Assembly (NCBI GenBank): GCA_004299555.1
Contig: SCQU01000010.1
Location: forward strand, 62,001-126,000
Reading direction: 5' to 3'
DNA: 64,000 bases
DNA from: Rhodanobacteraceae bacterium
GTDB lineage: Bacteria; Pseudomonadota; Gammaproteobacteria; Xanthomonadales; Rhodanobacteraceae
Below the pieces are notes generated by a model. It made no database searches. It saw nothing but the letters and a program-made list of their open reading frames with translations, and was not told the origin of the DNA. Positions 41,845 through 51,202 of this stretch are shown here, one piece after another (the first letter of the stretch is position 1; each line of letters starts with the position of its first letter). Made by a program: the position numbers and the translations under genes.

Positions 41845-44250
41845 TCAACCCGCCACGGGCTCAATTGCAACCACCGATCCGTACGGCGGCAGCGGCGTGA
41901 CCGCGTGGCTTCCGGCCTCGATCCACGCGCAGCCTTCGGGGACGGCGGAGTCGATGAACACGGGCAAATGCACGCCTTCGACGAGCGCTCCCTGGCCATC
42001 GGTCAGGGTGAGCCTCTGCGCGTCCGCGGCACACAGCCTCAGGGCCGCGGGACGGTTCAAGACGTGTGCCTGCAACGCAGTTGCACGGCGGACCACGGGG
42101 TCCACGCGGTAGATCCCGACGCTGGCCATGCGTACCAAATCGTTTGGTTTTGCGCCCGCCGCAGGCGCCGCCAGCTGGCCCGTGGCGTGGCGTACCGCGG
42201 GTGCGTGCAGTTGCCCCTGGATACGCTCCCGTACTTGCGGCAGATCGACGAAATCGAACCCGTCGATACCCAGTTGATGACCCAATGCCCGCAGCACCTT
42301 CCAGCCAGGGCGCGCATCGCCCAGCGGCGGCGCTGCGGCTACGCTGTCTTGCAACCGGCCGTCAACGTTGACGTAGGTGCCGTCGGTCTCGGGCGGCAAG
42401 CTTATGGGAAGGATCGCGCCGGCGGTCTGCAGGGTCTGTTCGGTCGCGAACGCACCAATGTGGACGTAGAAGTCGGCATGTTCCTGCGCGCGTTTGAACG
42501 CACCGGGGTTGGCACAATCTTCCGGCTCTGCTTGCCAGGTAACAAGCGATTCGGGCGGATCCTGCAAAATCGATGCTGCGGTCCCGTTGGGGTCCGGGGT
42601 TTGTGCGCCCACGCGCGCAAGGCCAATGGCATTGGCACCGGATGGGAACTCGTCGTAGGCGCTGTTCGTGGCGCGTGCTATGAGACGCGCAAGCGCCCTC
42701 AGCCATGATGCTTGCGGGTGCTGAACCGCAGCGTCGCCCAACACCACAACGGACGAATCGGCCTCCCTGAGAGCCGCAATACACTGTTCCAGGCGAGGGT
42801 CCGGGGCTGCCGATGCCAGCGCCTCCGTCAGCGCCTGGTGTGGCGGTGACGCACCTGCTGCCCTGGCCAGTTGCGCCACACGTTCCACCAGGTGTTGTGG
42901 CGCGACGACGCTGAGACCCGCAAGGTCGAAGTTGAACTCGAACCCGATGGGATTGATGGCAAAGATCTTCGCCCCGTGGCGGGTGGCGGTGTCATAGTCG
43001 GCCAGGTTCGCAACCAGGACCTTGCCTACGTCAAAGCGGGCCGCGTCGCGCAGCCGGTGATTGACGAGCGGCATCTCGTGGCGTGGGTTGCTGCCGATGA
43101 TCAACGCCGCACCGACGTGCGCCAGTTGTTCGACCGGTTTCTCAAACACCTCCCCCTGTGGGCCTCCGTCCGCAAAGTCCAGCACGCGCAGCCGGTGGTC
43201 GCAGCGGTGGCTTCCCAAGCCGCGCATGATCGAAGAGAGCAGGTAGCCTTCTTCGCACGAGGTCATCGGCGCGACCAGGGCGGCGACACCGGGCGCCGAG
43301 CTTTGCAGCTGCTCGGCCACAAAATTGATGGCATCCGCCCAGTCGACTTCGACCAGTGCCCCGCCACGCCGTATCAGGGGTTTCGAGACGCGGTCAAGCG
43401 CATACAGGCCTTCGTGGCTGTAACGGTCACGATCGGCAAGCCAGCACTCGTTCACCGCTTCGTTGTTGCGCGGAACGGCGCGCAGCACCTTGTTGCGCAG
43501 ACAGTGAAGCCACTGGTTCGAGCCAAGTGCGTCGTGGTAGCCGACCGCGGGCCTGGCAATCAGCTCCCACGCGCGGGCCTTGAACTCGAAGACCTTGTCG
43601 GTCAGGGCACCGACCGGGCATACGTCGATGATGTTCCCGGAGAGCTCCGATGACACCCCGCCGCCGATATAGGTGCCGATCACGTGAAAGTCGGCACGGT
43701 TGAAGTCGCCGAATTCGTGGGTTCCGGCGATTTCGTCGAGCACGCGGACGCAGCGGATGCAGTGGATGCAACGCGTCATGTAGGTCGCGACCAGCGGTCC
43801 GATGTTCTCGTCGTCCACCGTGCGCTTTGGGATGTTGAGGCGCGACAGCGACCGGCCGTATCCCATGGCAAGATCCTGCAGCTCACACTCTCCGCCCTGG
43901 TCGCAGATCGGGCATTCCAACGGGTGGTTGATCAGGACGAACTCAAGCGCGTTTTGCTGCGCGCTGATCGCAAGCTTCGTCTTGGTGAAAACCTTCATGC
44001 CTTGCGCAACCGGAGTCGCACACGCGACCTGCGGCTTGGGGATGCGTCGCCCGCCGACCTCCACCTCGACCATGCACTGGCGGCAAACCGCGGCGATGGT
44101 CAGCTTCCGGTGGTAGCAAAAACGGGGGATCGGAATGCCGGCGGCGTCGGCCGCCTGGATGATCATCGAACCCCTGGGCGCGGTGACCGGATGCCCGTCG
44201 ATCTCGAGCTCGACGGTCGGAACGCCATGTTGGCGAAGTTGTGCGTTCAT
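41845..44250 (-). CDS. nuoG: NADH-quinone oxidoreductase subunit G (NuoG), isolated from a nuo operon
   Basis: This 801-residue protein matches complex I subunit G. It has an N-terminal 2Fe-2S domain ([21 protein letters not shown]), the HxxxCxxC cluster in [19 protein letters not shown], the 4Fe-4S pair [13 protein letters not shown] and [10 protein letters not shown], and a long molybdopterin-oxidoreductase-like C-terminal domain. The ATG at 44250 gives the usual MNAQL...VELEIDG start; upstream open frame lacks features. In most bacteria nuoG is in the nuoA-N cluster, but here no other nuo gene is present in at least 2 kb on either side. It could be a displaced true NuoG or the partner of the neighbouring SdhB-like protein. 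Confidence 0.9.
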   Translation of the reverse strand: MNAQLRQHGVPTVELEIDGHPVTAPRGSMIIQAADAAGIPIPRFCYHRKLTIAAVCRQCMVEVEVGGRRIPKPQVACATPVAQGMKVFTKTKLAISAQQNALEFVLINHPLECPICDQGGECELQDLAMGYGRSLSRLNIPKRTVDDENIGPLVATYMTRCIHCIRCVRVLDEIAGTHEFGDFNRADFHVIGTYIGGGVSSELSGNIIDVCPVGALTDKVFEFKARAWELIARPAVGYHDALGSNQWLHCLRNKVLRAVPRNNEAVNECWLADRDRYSHEGLYALDRVSKPLIRRGGALVEVDWADAINFVAEQLQSSAPGVAALVAPMTSCEEGYLLSSIMRGLGSHRCDHRLRVLDFADGGPQGEVFEKPVEQLAHVGAALIIGSNPRHEMPLVNHRLRDAARFDVGKVLVANLADYDTATRHGAKIFAINPIGFEFNFDLAGLSVVAPQHLVERVAQLARAAGASPPHQALTEALASAAPDPRLEQCIAALREADSSVVVLGDAAVQHPQASWLRALARLIARATNSAYDEFPSGANAIGLARVGAQTPDPNGTAASILQDPPESLVTWQAEPEDCANPGAFKRAQEHADFYVHIGAFATEQTLQTAGAILPISLPPETDGTYVNVDGRLQDSVAAAPPLGDARPGWKVLRALGHQLGIDGFDFVDLPQVRERIQGQLHAPAVRHATGQLAAPAAGAKPNDLVRMASVGIYRVDPVVRRATALQAHVLNRPAALRLCAADAQRLTLTDGQGALVEGVHLPVFIDSAVPEGCAWIEAGSHAVTPLPPYGSVVAIEPVAG

Positions 44251-44636
44251 TTTGTTGGCCAGAACCGGACGTCGCTGCGCGCGACCGGGCACCTGCACGC
44301 AGGCACTCGGTTGGAGCGTACGCGCCGCATCCGTACATCGCAACACGCGATGGTCGGCGGTACCGGCCAAGGCAACCATCACCTCAACCGCGCGCACGGC
44401 GGTGGGCCCCATGAACGCAGGCACCGTGGAGGCGCCGCTCCTTTGTCGCGCTGCGGCATCGCGGTTGCAGGAAGCCGTCTTGGCATACTGCGGCGGCGCC
44501 GGGCCATCGGGCGTTGCCTTTGCGGCCTGCCTGAAGCGGCGGCCAAACGACCGGAACCCGTGGCGCGGCCGCGTTTGCAGCCTCGGGGCGCATTGGGTTC
44601 CGGGGCCGGGCACCAGCGGACCACCATTGAGCCCGT
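44251..44636. other. Intergenic region before nuoG
   Basis: No separate gene is supported in these 386 bases. A minus-strand frame continuous with nuoG extends through the region but its translation is arginine/alanine-rich without family features, so it is taken as chance in GC-rich DNA. Confidence 0.5.
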
Positions 44637-45929
44637 TCAGCGCTCCAGGATGGCCGTCACGCCCATGCCGCCGCCGGTACATATGGAGACAAGCCCGCGC
44701 CCGCCGCCACGTGCAGCGAGCAGTTTGGCGAGGCCCGCGACGATGCGGCCGCCGGTGGCCGCAAACGGGTGCCCCAGCGCAACGCTTCCGCCCTTGACGT
44801 TGAGCTTGCTCGAATCGATCGCGCCCAACGGTTCTTTGCGCCCAAGGTGCACCCGGCAGTATTCGGGTGACTCCCACGCGTGCAGCGTACAAATAACCTG
44901 GGCCGCGAACGCTTCGTGGATCTCGTAGAAGTCGAAGTCCTGGAGTTGCAGGCCCGCAGCATCCAGCATCCTTGGTACCGCGTAGGTTGGGGCCATCAAG
45001 AGCCCTTCGTGGTACGGGCTTGAGAGCCCCGCGAAATCCACCGCATCCACCGCAAAATGGGTCAGATAAGCCTGGATCTCGAAGCCGTGCGCCTTGGCCC
45101 AGTCTTCGCTTGCGAGCAGTACCGCCGAAGCGCCGTCTGAAAGCGGCGTCGAGTTGCCCGCGGTCAGCGTGCCAGTGCCTGTCTTGTCAAAGGCCGGCCG
45201 CAGCCTGGCGAGGGCTTCGAGCGACGTATCTGGCCTGACCGTGTTGTCGTGATCGACGCCATGGAAGGGCACGACGAGGTCAGAGTAGAAACCGCTTTTC
45301 CAGGCTGCTGCGGCCTTCACCTGGCTGTGGTACGCGAACTCGTCCTGGTCCTTCCGGGTGAGCTGCCATTCCTTGGCCATGAGCTCGCAATGTTCGCCCA
45401 TGCTCAAGTGTGTTTGCGCCTCGGCGAACCCCAGAATGTGTGGCTTGAGGTCACTCGGGCGCCAGCGCGCCAGTACCTTCAGGCGCTCACCCAGTGTCCT
45501 GGCGCGCTTGAGGTCCAGCAGGATCCGGCGGAAGTGGCGGCTGTAGGTCACCGGGATGTCGCTTGCAGAGTCGACGCCACCGGCAATCGCGGAATCGAGC
45601 TCGCCGATCGCGATGCGGGCGCCAAGCTCGATCACCGTCGACAGCGAAGTACCGCACGCGCGGTCAAGGTTGTGCGCTGGCGTACGCGGATTCAAACCAC
45701 TGCCGAGTACCGCTTCGCGCGCAAGGCTCCAGTCACGCGCGTGCTTGACGGTGGCGCCGGCAGCCACGTCGCCGATCGTCTCGCCCTTGAGACCATAGGC
45801 ATCCACCAGGCCCTTGAACGCGGCCGCCAGCATGTCGCTGTTGCCGAGCTCGGCATAGCCGGTGTTGATGCGGCAAAAGGGAATCCGGCGACCGCCGATA
45901 ATGCCAATTGGGCGCGGAAGCGTGATCAT
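44637..45929 (-). CDS. Acetyl-CoA C-acetyltransferase (thiolase, FadI-like)
   Basis: This 430-residue thiolase has the nucleophilic cysteine in NLDRACGTSLSTVIEL, the VNVKGG-like KLNVKGGSVALGHPFAATGGR with the catalytic histidine, and the second cysteine in SICTGGGMGVTAI. Length and the YEIHEAFAAQ motif fit the long acetyl-CoA acetyltransferase/FadI type used in beta-oxidation or in acetoacetyl-CoA formation. A strong ribosome binding site, AAGGAGAGCAGC, precedes the ATG at 45929. No partner dehydrogenase (fadJ/B) is next to it. Confidence 0.92.
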   Translation of the reverse strand: MITLPRPIGIIGGRRIPFCRINTGYAELGNSDMLAAAFKGLVDAYGLKGETIGDVAAGATVKHARDWSLAREAVLGSGLNPRTPAHNLDRACGTSLSTVIELGARIAIGELDSAIAGGVDSASDIPVTYSRHFRRILLDLKRARTLGERLKVLARWRPSDLKPHILGFAEAQTHLSMGEHCELMAKEWQLTRKDQDEFAYHSQVKAAAAWKSGFYSDLVVPFHGVDHDNTVRPDTSLEALARLRPAFDKTGTGTLTAGNSTPLSDGASAVLLASEDWAKAHGFEIQAYLTHFAVDAVDFAGLSSPYHEGLLMAPTYAVPRMLDAAGLQLQDFDFYEIHEAFAAQVICTLHAWESPEYCRVHLGRKEPLGAIDSSKLNVKGGSVALGHPFAATGGRIVAGLAKLLAARGGGRGLVSICTGGGMGVTAILER

Positions 45930-46071
45930 GCTGCTCTCCTTCTTGAACTCCAGTCCGGTGCAGGCGTGACGCCGTGACGGGTGGCGTCAGGGTGCGTGCA
46001 TCAATGCTTGAAAACAGCGCGGCTCGTTCTGCCATTCGGGTAACGCGTCAACAGGCGTACGGCCTTGTCCG

Positions 46072-46380
46072 TTATTTGCCGTCTGCGGCGATTGCCTGCT
46101 CGAGCCGCGCGACCTTTCCGGTGAGTTCGCCGCGGTGGCCGGGACGGATATCGGCCTTGATGATGAGGTCTACCCGGGTGCCATGGGTAAGTGCGGCGTC
46201 CGTGGCCCGATGGATCACGTCGAATACCTCATCCCACTCGCCCTCGACCGTGGTGAACATGGCGTCGGTGTGATTGGGAAGCCCCGACGCACGTACGACC
46301 TTTACGGCGTCCGCCACGAGGCCATGGCCGGAATCGCCGGTCTTGCCCCCGCTTGCCCAAACTGAGAATGCAGCCAGCAT
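46072..46380 (-). CDS. MTH1187/YqgV-family thiamine-binding protein
   Basis: This 102-residue protein belongs to the small ferredoxin-like-fold family (DUF77, UPF0045) whose members bind thiamine. Family segments are MLAAFSVWASGGKTGDSG at the start, VADAVKVVRASGLPNHTDAMFTTVEGEW in the middle and the conserved EGEWDEVFDVI. It may buffer thiamine in the cytoplasm. It lies 142 bases upstream of the thiolase gene on the same strand. Confidence 0.85.
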   Translation of the reverse strand: MLAAFSVWASGGKTGDSGHGLVADAVKVVRASGLPNHTDAMFTTVEGEWDEVFDVIHRATDAALTHGTRVDLIIKADIRPGHRGELTGKVARLEQAIAADGK

Positions 46381-46591
46381 ATCGTTTCACCTCTCGTATT
46401 CGAATTGCTCCGGCACCTTGTCACAGCGTTGACGGATCGATGCGTTGTCGAGCCGGGCTCAGGCCGCTTCGCCACCGCCAAACGCGTTCCATGCTCAGGT
46501 CTTTCGCCACCGGTTGTGTTCCTCCGGGTGATTGGCAGCCACTGCCCGAGACCTTGTCAACCCAGCGTCAACAGGGTGCCCGTTGGCGCCT

Positions 46592-47953
46592 TCATGTCAT
46601 GCGAACCGTTGCCTCACGCCACGGTTTCCGCGAGACCTTCGCCAGCAGCGCGGTCAGTTCGCGCACACGGTGGGACTCCAGGTCGTGGACGCAGCGTGCA
46701 ATGCGCTCTGCCGTGACGTCATCCACGAACGGCGTGGCCAGGGAGTAAAACTTTTCGCATGCGCTTCCCCAGTCGAATGGACGCAGGGTCGATCCGCGAA
46801 ATGATGGCGCGGTGGTGCAAAATCGCATCCCGCCGGTGAGTTCCACATCAACCTGTGCCGGTGTTCCCTCCGGAAACCGGGCTGTAAATGCGGCATAGGG
46901 CGCGATTGAGACTTTGTGAAGCAAACCCCGCACGTCTGGTCTCGCGATGCGTTCGGGACGGTATTGATCCTGCTGGACGGCGCGGTCGAGGAGGGCAACC
47001 GCGACGATGTAGGGCAAGGAACCGGCGGCCTGCGCGGGCGATGCAACCGTGCTTCGGTCCATTCCGTCACCGCCCCCCAGCGCGACGTAGGCGGCCTGAA
47101 ATGTCTTGACGCGAACCGCGCGTACGTCCGCGGCGCGGAAGACCGGCGGCGTGGCCAGCGTCAAAGACGCATCGATGGCAGGTTGTGCCCAGATGTCGGC
47201 GTAGTGGATGCGCGTCATGGTCCGCAAAACGCTTTCCAGGTCTTCCTTGGACCAGTCGATGGCCGGTGCGCCTGCGGAAGCCACGCGCGGTCTCGAAGCG
47301 GTTTCAGGTGCGCGATTCGGCGCATCCCGCTTCACGTGATCTTGGGTGCCTGCACCCGGGTGTTCTTGCCCGATCGCCGCGTACGCCTCGTCACGAGCGG
47401 CCGCGGCGGCGCCGGCGACAGCCGGACTTTCGATGGCCGGGTTGCCGCCGCATGTGGTACGGGCGCGTAGCAGCGCCTCTGCCGTGGTCCTCGCGCAAGC
47501 ACCCGCCCGTTTGGGGTCCACGCCCGCCATCGCGCCCTGCGGCATTTCTGACAAACGGGTTTGTACCTGATAGGACACGGCCACGGCGGTGACGAAGTCC
47601 TCGCCGCGCACATCGCATGCGTCCGCTGCGTGCAACAGCGGACCGATGGCGTCCGACGGGTGGCAGGTCCCGCCCGCCGCGACGAATACATCCGCGAAGT
47701 CCAGGCTGTCGCTCGCCGCAGCGGCGTAGAAGGGCGTCGCCGCGGAGGCCGCGCGAGCGGCCACCTCGGCGGCCATGTCGCGGCCAGAAGCCGTCGTGGG
47801 AGGGGCTTCCGTCCGGGTACGCGCACCGAGTCCCCCGATCATGACGCCGAGCGTATCCAGGATGCGGATCTTCAACTGCGCAGCAGCCGGTTCGCTGATG
47901 CGCGCGTAACGTGCCTGGTGCGCGAAGGAAGCGAGTTCTTGGACGTCAACCAT
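46592..47953 (-). CDS. Diverged MmgE/PrpD-family protein
   Basis: The 453-residue product is recognisable as MmgE/PrpD (2-methylcitrate dehydratase-like) from QLKIRILDTLGVMIGGLGA near the N-terminus, TCHPSDAIGPLLHAADACDVRGEDFVTAV, and SLPYIVAVALLDRAVQQDQYRPERI followed by DVRGLLHKVSI. Between residues about 150 and 240 the usual dehydratase sequence is replaced by an Ala/Arg-rich stretch, and the strongly conserved TRETADHSLPY block reads STVASPAQAAGSLPY, so the TRExADH residues are lost. The protein may have lost dehydratase activity or changed substrate. No prpB or prpC neighbours are present; acnA is divergent from it. Confidence 0.75.
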   Translation of the reverse strand: MVDVQELASFAHQARYARISEPAAAQLKIRILDTLGVMIGGLGARTRTEAPPTTASGRDMAAEVAARAASAATPFYAAAASDSLDFADVFVAAGGTCHPSDAIGPLLHAADACDVRGEDFVTAVAVSYQVQTRLSEMPQGAMAGVDPKRAGACARTTAEALLRARTTCGGNPAIESPAVAGAAAAARDEAYAAIGQEHPGAGTQDHVKRDAPNRAPETASRPRVASAGAPAIDWSKEDLESVLRTMTRIHYADIWAQPAIDASLTLATPPVFRAADVRAVRVKTFQAAYVALGGGDGMDRSTVASPAQAAGSLPYIVAVALLDRAVQQDQYRPERIARPDVRGLLHKVSIAPYAAFTARFPEGTPAQVDVELTGGMRFCTTAPSFRGSTLRPFDWGSACEKFYSLATPFVDDVTAERIARCVHDLESHRVRELTALLAKVSRKPWREATVRMT

Positions 47954-48312
47954 CGGTGGGTCTCCATGTCATCTGCGGAATCTTCGCGCCCGTGCCGCAC
48001 CCGACAACATGTAGGCGGAATGATTCGCATTCAATGGTCGCCCTCGCCGTACCGTGCAACCATGACATGCGTCAGCCGGCGGGTCGGACGCGCACCGGGC
48101 AGGGGCCCGAGGGACGCCGTGGCGACACACCCACGGCACGCGCCGCGTGGACACCGAGCCCGCCGTTGATGTGTCAGCGGCAATGGGTATTGTCGCGAGC
48201 GGCGCCAGGCTGAACCCACAGCAGCGCACAATCGTGGTACGTTGGCGGGCGCAGCACGGCGAGCGTACGGTCGCCGGGCGAGCCGAAAGCCTGGCCGCAG
48301 AAGGAACGAGAT
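47954..48312. other. Divergent region between the MmgE/PrpD gene and acnA
   Basis: No gene is supported. It contains a Fur-like inverted repeat at 48018-48032 and, at the right end, the acnA ribosome binding site GAAGGAACG. No convincing sigma-70 promoter was identified by eye. Confidence 0.5.
48018..48032. promoter_or_regulatory. Fur-like inverted repeat GAATG-ATTCG-CATTC
   Basis: The arms GAATG and CATTC are perfect reverse complements, and the AATGATNNNCATT core recalls proteobacterial Fur boxes; about ten of nineteen positions fit the long consensus. It is 65 bases upstream of the MmgE/PrpD-like gene and about 280 bases upstream of acnA. Confidence 0.35.
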
Positions 48313-51129
48313 ATGCCCACGAACAGCTTTGGCACCCAACAGCCCCTTGCCGTCGGCGGCGATCAATACACGATCTACCGGCTGGACCGCATCAAGACCG
48401 CGCACCGCTTGCCCTACAGCCTCAAGGTGTTGCTCGAAAACCTGCTGCGCAACGAGGACGGCCACCTTGTCACCCGCGAGCAGGTGCAGGCGCTGGCCGA
48501 TTGGCAGCCGCACGCCGTGCAGCCGCGGGAGATCCAGTTCACGCCCGCGCGGGTGCTGATGCAGGACTTTACCGGTGTGCCCTGCGTCGTGGACCTGGTC
48601 GCGATGCGCGACGCGATCATCGCCCTTGGCGGCGATCCACACCGGATCAATCCGCTGATCCCCGGGGAACTCGTGATCGACCATTCGGTGATCGCCGATG
48701 TGTTCGGCACCGACGAGGCCTTTGCGACCAACGCCCGGCTTGAGTTCCAGCGCAACGTCGAGCGCTACCAGATGTTGCGCTGGGCGCAACAGGCATTCGA
48801 CAACTTCAAGGTGGTGCCGCCAGACACTGGCATCTGTCACCAGGTGAACCTCGAACACCTCGCGCGCGTGGTGTTCACGCGCAAGTCCAGGGACGGGCTG
48901 CTGGCCTACCCGGACACGCTGATTGGCACCGATTCGCACACGCCGATGGTGAACGGGCTCGGTGTACTGGGCTGGGGTGTGGGCGGGATCGAGGCCGAGG
49001 CCGCGATGCTGGGCCAGCCGATGAGCATGCTGATCCCCGAGGTGGTGGGGCTCAAGCTCACCGGCGAGTTCCCGGCTGGCACCACGGCAACCGATCTGGT
49101 GCTGACGGTCGCCGAGCTGCTCCGCCGCACCGGCGTCGTCGGCAAGTTCGTCGAGTTCTACGGTCCCGGCATCACCAAGGTCCCGCTGGCCAACCGCGCA
49201 ACGCTTGGCAACATGAGCCCGGAATATGGCGCGACCTGCGCGATCTTCCCGATCGACGATGAAACACTCTCCTATTTGCGGTTGACCGGCCGCCCGGAGC
49301 AGCAGATTCGCCTGGTCGAGGCCTACGCCAAGGAACAGGGCCTGTGGTACGACCCCGATCATGAAGCCGAATATTCGCAGACGGTGGAACTCGATCTTGG
49401 CTCGCTGGAGCCTTCCATCGCGGGCCCCAAACGCCCGCATGACCGAATCCCCTTGCGCATCGCGCCGCACGCGGTCGGTGCGCTGCTGGAGGGTCAGCCC
49501 TATGCGAAGGCGGTGATGATGGGCCTCGATGCAGCCAACGCCATGTCATTTCCGGCCAGCGACCCGATCGCGGTCTCTTCCAGTACCCAGAATCGCCCGC
49601 CCGTGGACCCGTGCCACTGCAGCCAGCACCACAACTGGCCGCACGCGCGCGTCGATATTCAGATTCCCGGCACCAAGGGTGCGTGCGTTGACAACGGGCA
49701 CATCGTCATTGCGGCCATCACTTCCTGCACCAACACGTCCAACCCAACCGTGATGGTCGGCGCGGGCCTGCTCGCCAAACACGCGGTTGAAAAGGGGCTC
49801 AGCCGCCGGCCGTGGGTCAAGACGTCGCTTGCACCCGGCTCGCGCGTCGTGACCGATTACTTCGACCGGGCGGGGTTGACGCCGTATCTCAACCAGCTTG
49901 GGTTCAACCTCGTAGGCTATGGATGCACCACCTGTATCGGCAACTCCGGTCCGCTCATTCCGGAAGTCGCGGCCGCAGTGGACGCGCACAAGCTCAACGT
50001 GTGCTCGGTGCTTTCGGGCAACCGCAACTTCGAGGGCCGCATCCATCCGCAGACGCAGATGAACTTCCTGATGTCGCCGATGCTGGTGGTGGCATACGCC
50101 CTCGTTGGCACGATGCACTCGAATCTTCTGAGCGAACCGCTCGGTACCGGCAAGGATGGACAGCCCGTGTACCTGCGCGATATCTGGCCCTCCGCGCGCG
50201 AGATCCAGGACACGATCAACCAGTGCCTCAAGGCCGACATGTTTGCCAAGGGCTACGCCAACGTGTTCGCCGGTGATGCCAACTGGCGCAACCTCAAGGT
50301 TCCCGCGGGCGACGCCTTCGCGTGGAATGCCGATTCAACCTATGTACGCCAACCGCCGTACTTCGACGGGGTGGGCCCGGAACCCACGCCCCTGACCGAC
50401 ATCATGGGCGCGCGGGTACTGGCGAAACTCGGCGATTCGGTCACGACCGACCACATCAGCCCGGCGGGTGCCATCAAGGCCGACTCGCCGGCCGGCAAGT
50501 ACCTTGGCGCGCACGGCATCGAGCGCAAGGACTTCAACTCCTACGGGTCGCGCCGCGGCAACCATGAGGTCATGATCCGCGGCACCTTTGCCAATATCCG
50601 CCTGCGCAACCAGTTGGCACCGGGTACCGAAGGTGGCTTCACCCGCGATTTCACGCAAGCCGATGCGCCCGTCACAACCATCTACGATGCATCGGTCAAC
50701 TACCTCAAGGCCGGCATTCCGCTGGTGATCCTTGCCGGCAAGGAATACGGCTCTGGGTCCTCCCGCGACTGGGCAGCCAAGGGGACTGCGCTCCTCGGTG
50801 TGCGCGCGGTGATCGCAAAGTCCTACGAGCGCATCCACCGCTCGAACCTCATCGATCTCGGGGTGTTGCCACTACAGTTCCAGGACGGACAGGATGCGCA
50901 GTCGCTCGGCCTGTCCGGTGAGGAGACTTTCGAGGTCACGGGAATCGCGGGTACGGACGGCTCAGTGCGCCAGGTACACGTGCGTGCGGCCGATGCGGGT
51001 GGAAAATCCAGGGAGTTTGAGGCCGACGTGCGCATCGATACGCCGGCCGAGGCTGCATACTACCGCCACGGCGGCATCCTGCCGTACATGCTGCGGCAAC
51101 TGCTGGCCGCAGCCCCCGCGGGCGAATGA
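48313..51129 (+). CDS. acnA: Aconitate hydratase AcnA
   Basis: This 938-residue enzyme isomerises citrate and isocitrate in the TCA cycle with a 4Fe-4S cluster. Cluster cysteines are in [11 protein letters not shown] and [13 protein letters not shown]; other family signatures are [45 protein letters not shown] and [14 protein letters not shown]. It is slightly longer than E. coli AcnA (891) and includes an unusual [16 protein letters not shown] segment near residue 436 with extra Cys and His. A good ribosome binding site precedes the ATG. It converges with the copper-protein gene, with a hairpin between. Confidence 0.96.
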   Translation: MPTNSFGTQQPLAVGGDQYTIYRLDRIKTAHRLPYSLKVLLENLLRNEDGHLVTREQVQALADWQPHAVQPREIQFTPARVLMQDFTGVPCVVDLVAMRDAIIALGGDPHRINPLIPGELVIDHSVIADVFGTDEAFATNARLEFQRNVERYQMLRWAQQAFDNFKVVPPDTGICHQVNLEHLARVVFTRKSRDGLLAYPDTLIGTDSHTPMVNGLGVLGWGVGGIEAEAAMLGQPMSMLIPEVVGLKLTGEFPAGTTATDLVLTVAELLRRTGVVGKFVEFYGPGITKVPLANRATLGNMSPEYGATCAIFPIDDETLSYLRLTGRPEQQIRLVEAYAKEQGLWYDPDHEAEYSQTVELDLGSLEPSIAGPKRPHDRIPLRIAPHAVGALLEGQPYAKAVMMGLDAANAMSFPASDPIAVSSSTQNRPPVDPCHCSQHHNWPHARVDIQIPGTKGACVDNGHIVIAAITSCTNTSNPTVMVGAGLLAKHAVEKGLSRRPWVKTSLAPGSRVVTDYFDRAGLTPYLNQLGFNLVGYGCTTCIGNSGPLIPEVAAAVDAHKLNVCSVLSGNRNFEGRIHPQTQMNFLMSPMLVVAYALVGTMHSNLLSEPLGTGKDGQPVYLRDIWPSAREIQDTINQCLKADMFAKGYANVFAGDANWRNLKVPAGDAFAWNADSTYVRQPPYFDGVGPEPTPLTDIMGARVLAKLGDSVTTDHISPAGAIKADSPAGKYLGAHGIERKDFNSYGSRRGNHEVMIRGTFANIRLRNQLAPGTEGGFTRDFTQADAPVTTIYDASVNYLKAGIPLVILAGKEYGSGSSRDWAAKGTALLGVRAVIAKSYERIHRSNLIDLGVLPLQFQDGQDAQSLGLSGEETFEVTGIAGTDGSVRQVHVRAADAGGKSREFEADVRIDTPAEAAYYRHGGILPYMLRQLLAAAPAGE

Positions 51130-51134
51130 CCAAC

Positions 51135-51156
51135 GGCGGATGCGGGCGCATCCGCC
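51135..51156. terminator. Hairpin between convergent acnA and copper-protein gene
   Basis: GGCGGATGC (51135-51143) and GCATCCGCC (51148-51156) form a perfect nine-base stem with a four-base loop six bases after the acnA stop. There is no T-run on either side, so it is at most a weak or bidirectional terminator. Confidence 0.5.
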
Positions 51157-51202
51157 GGGCGCCGGTGGTCCGGCAGTCAGGTTGGCGCCGTCGCCGCGAC
51201 CG

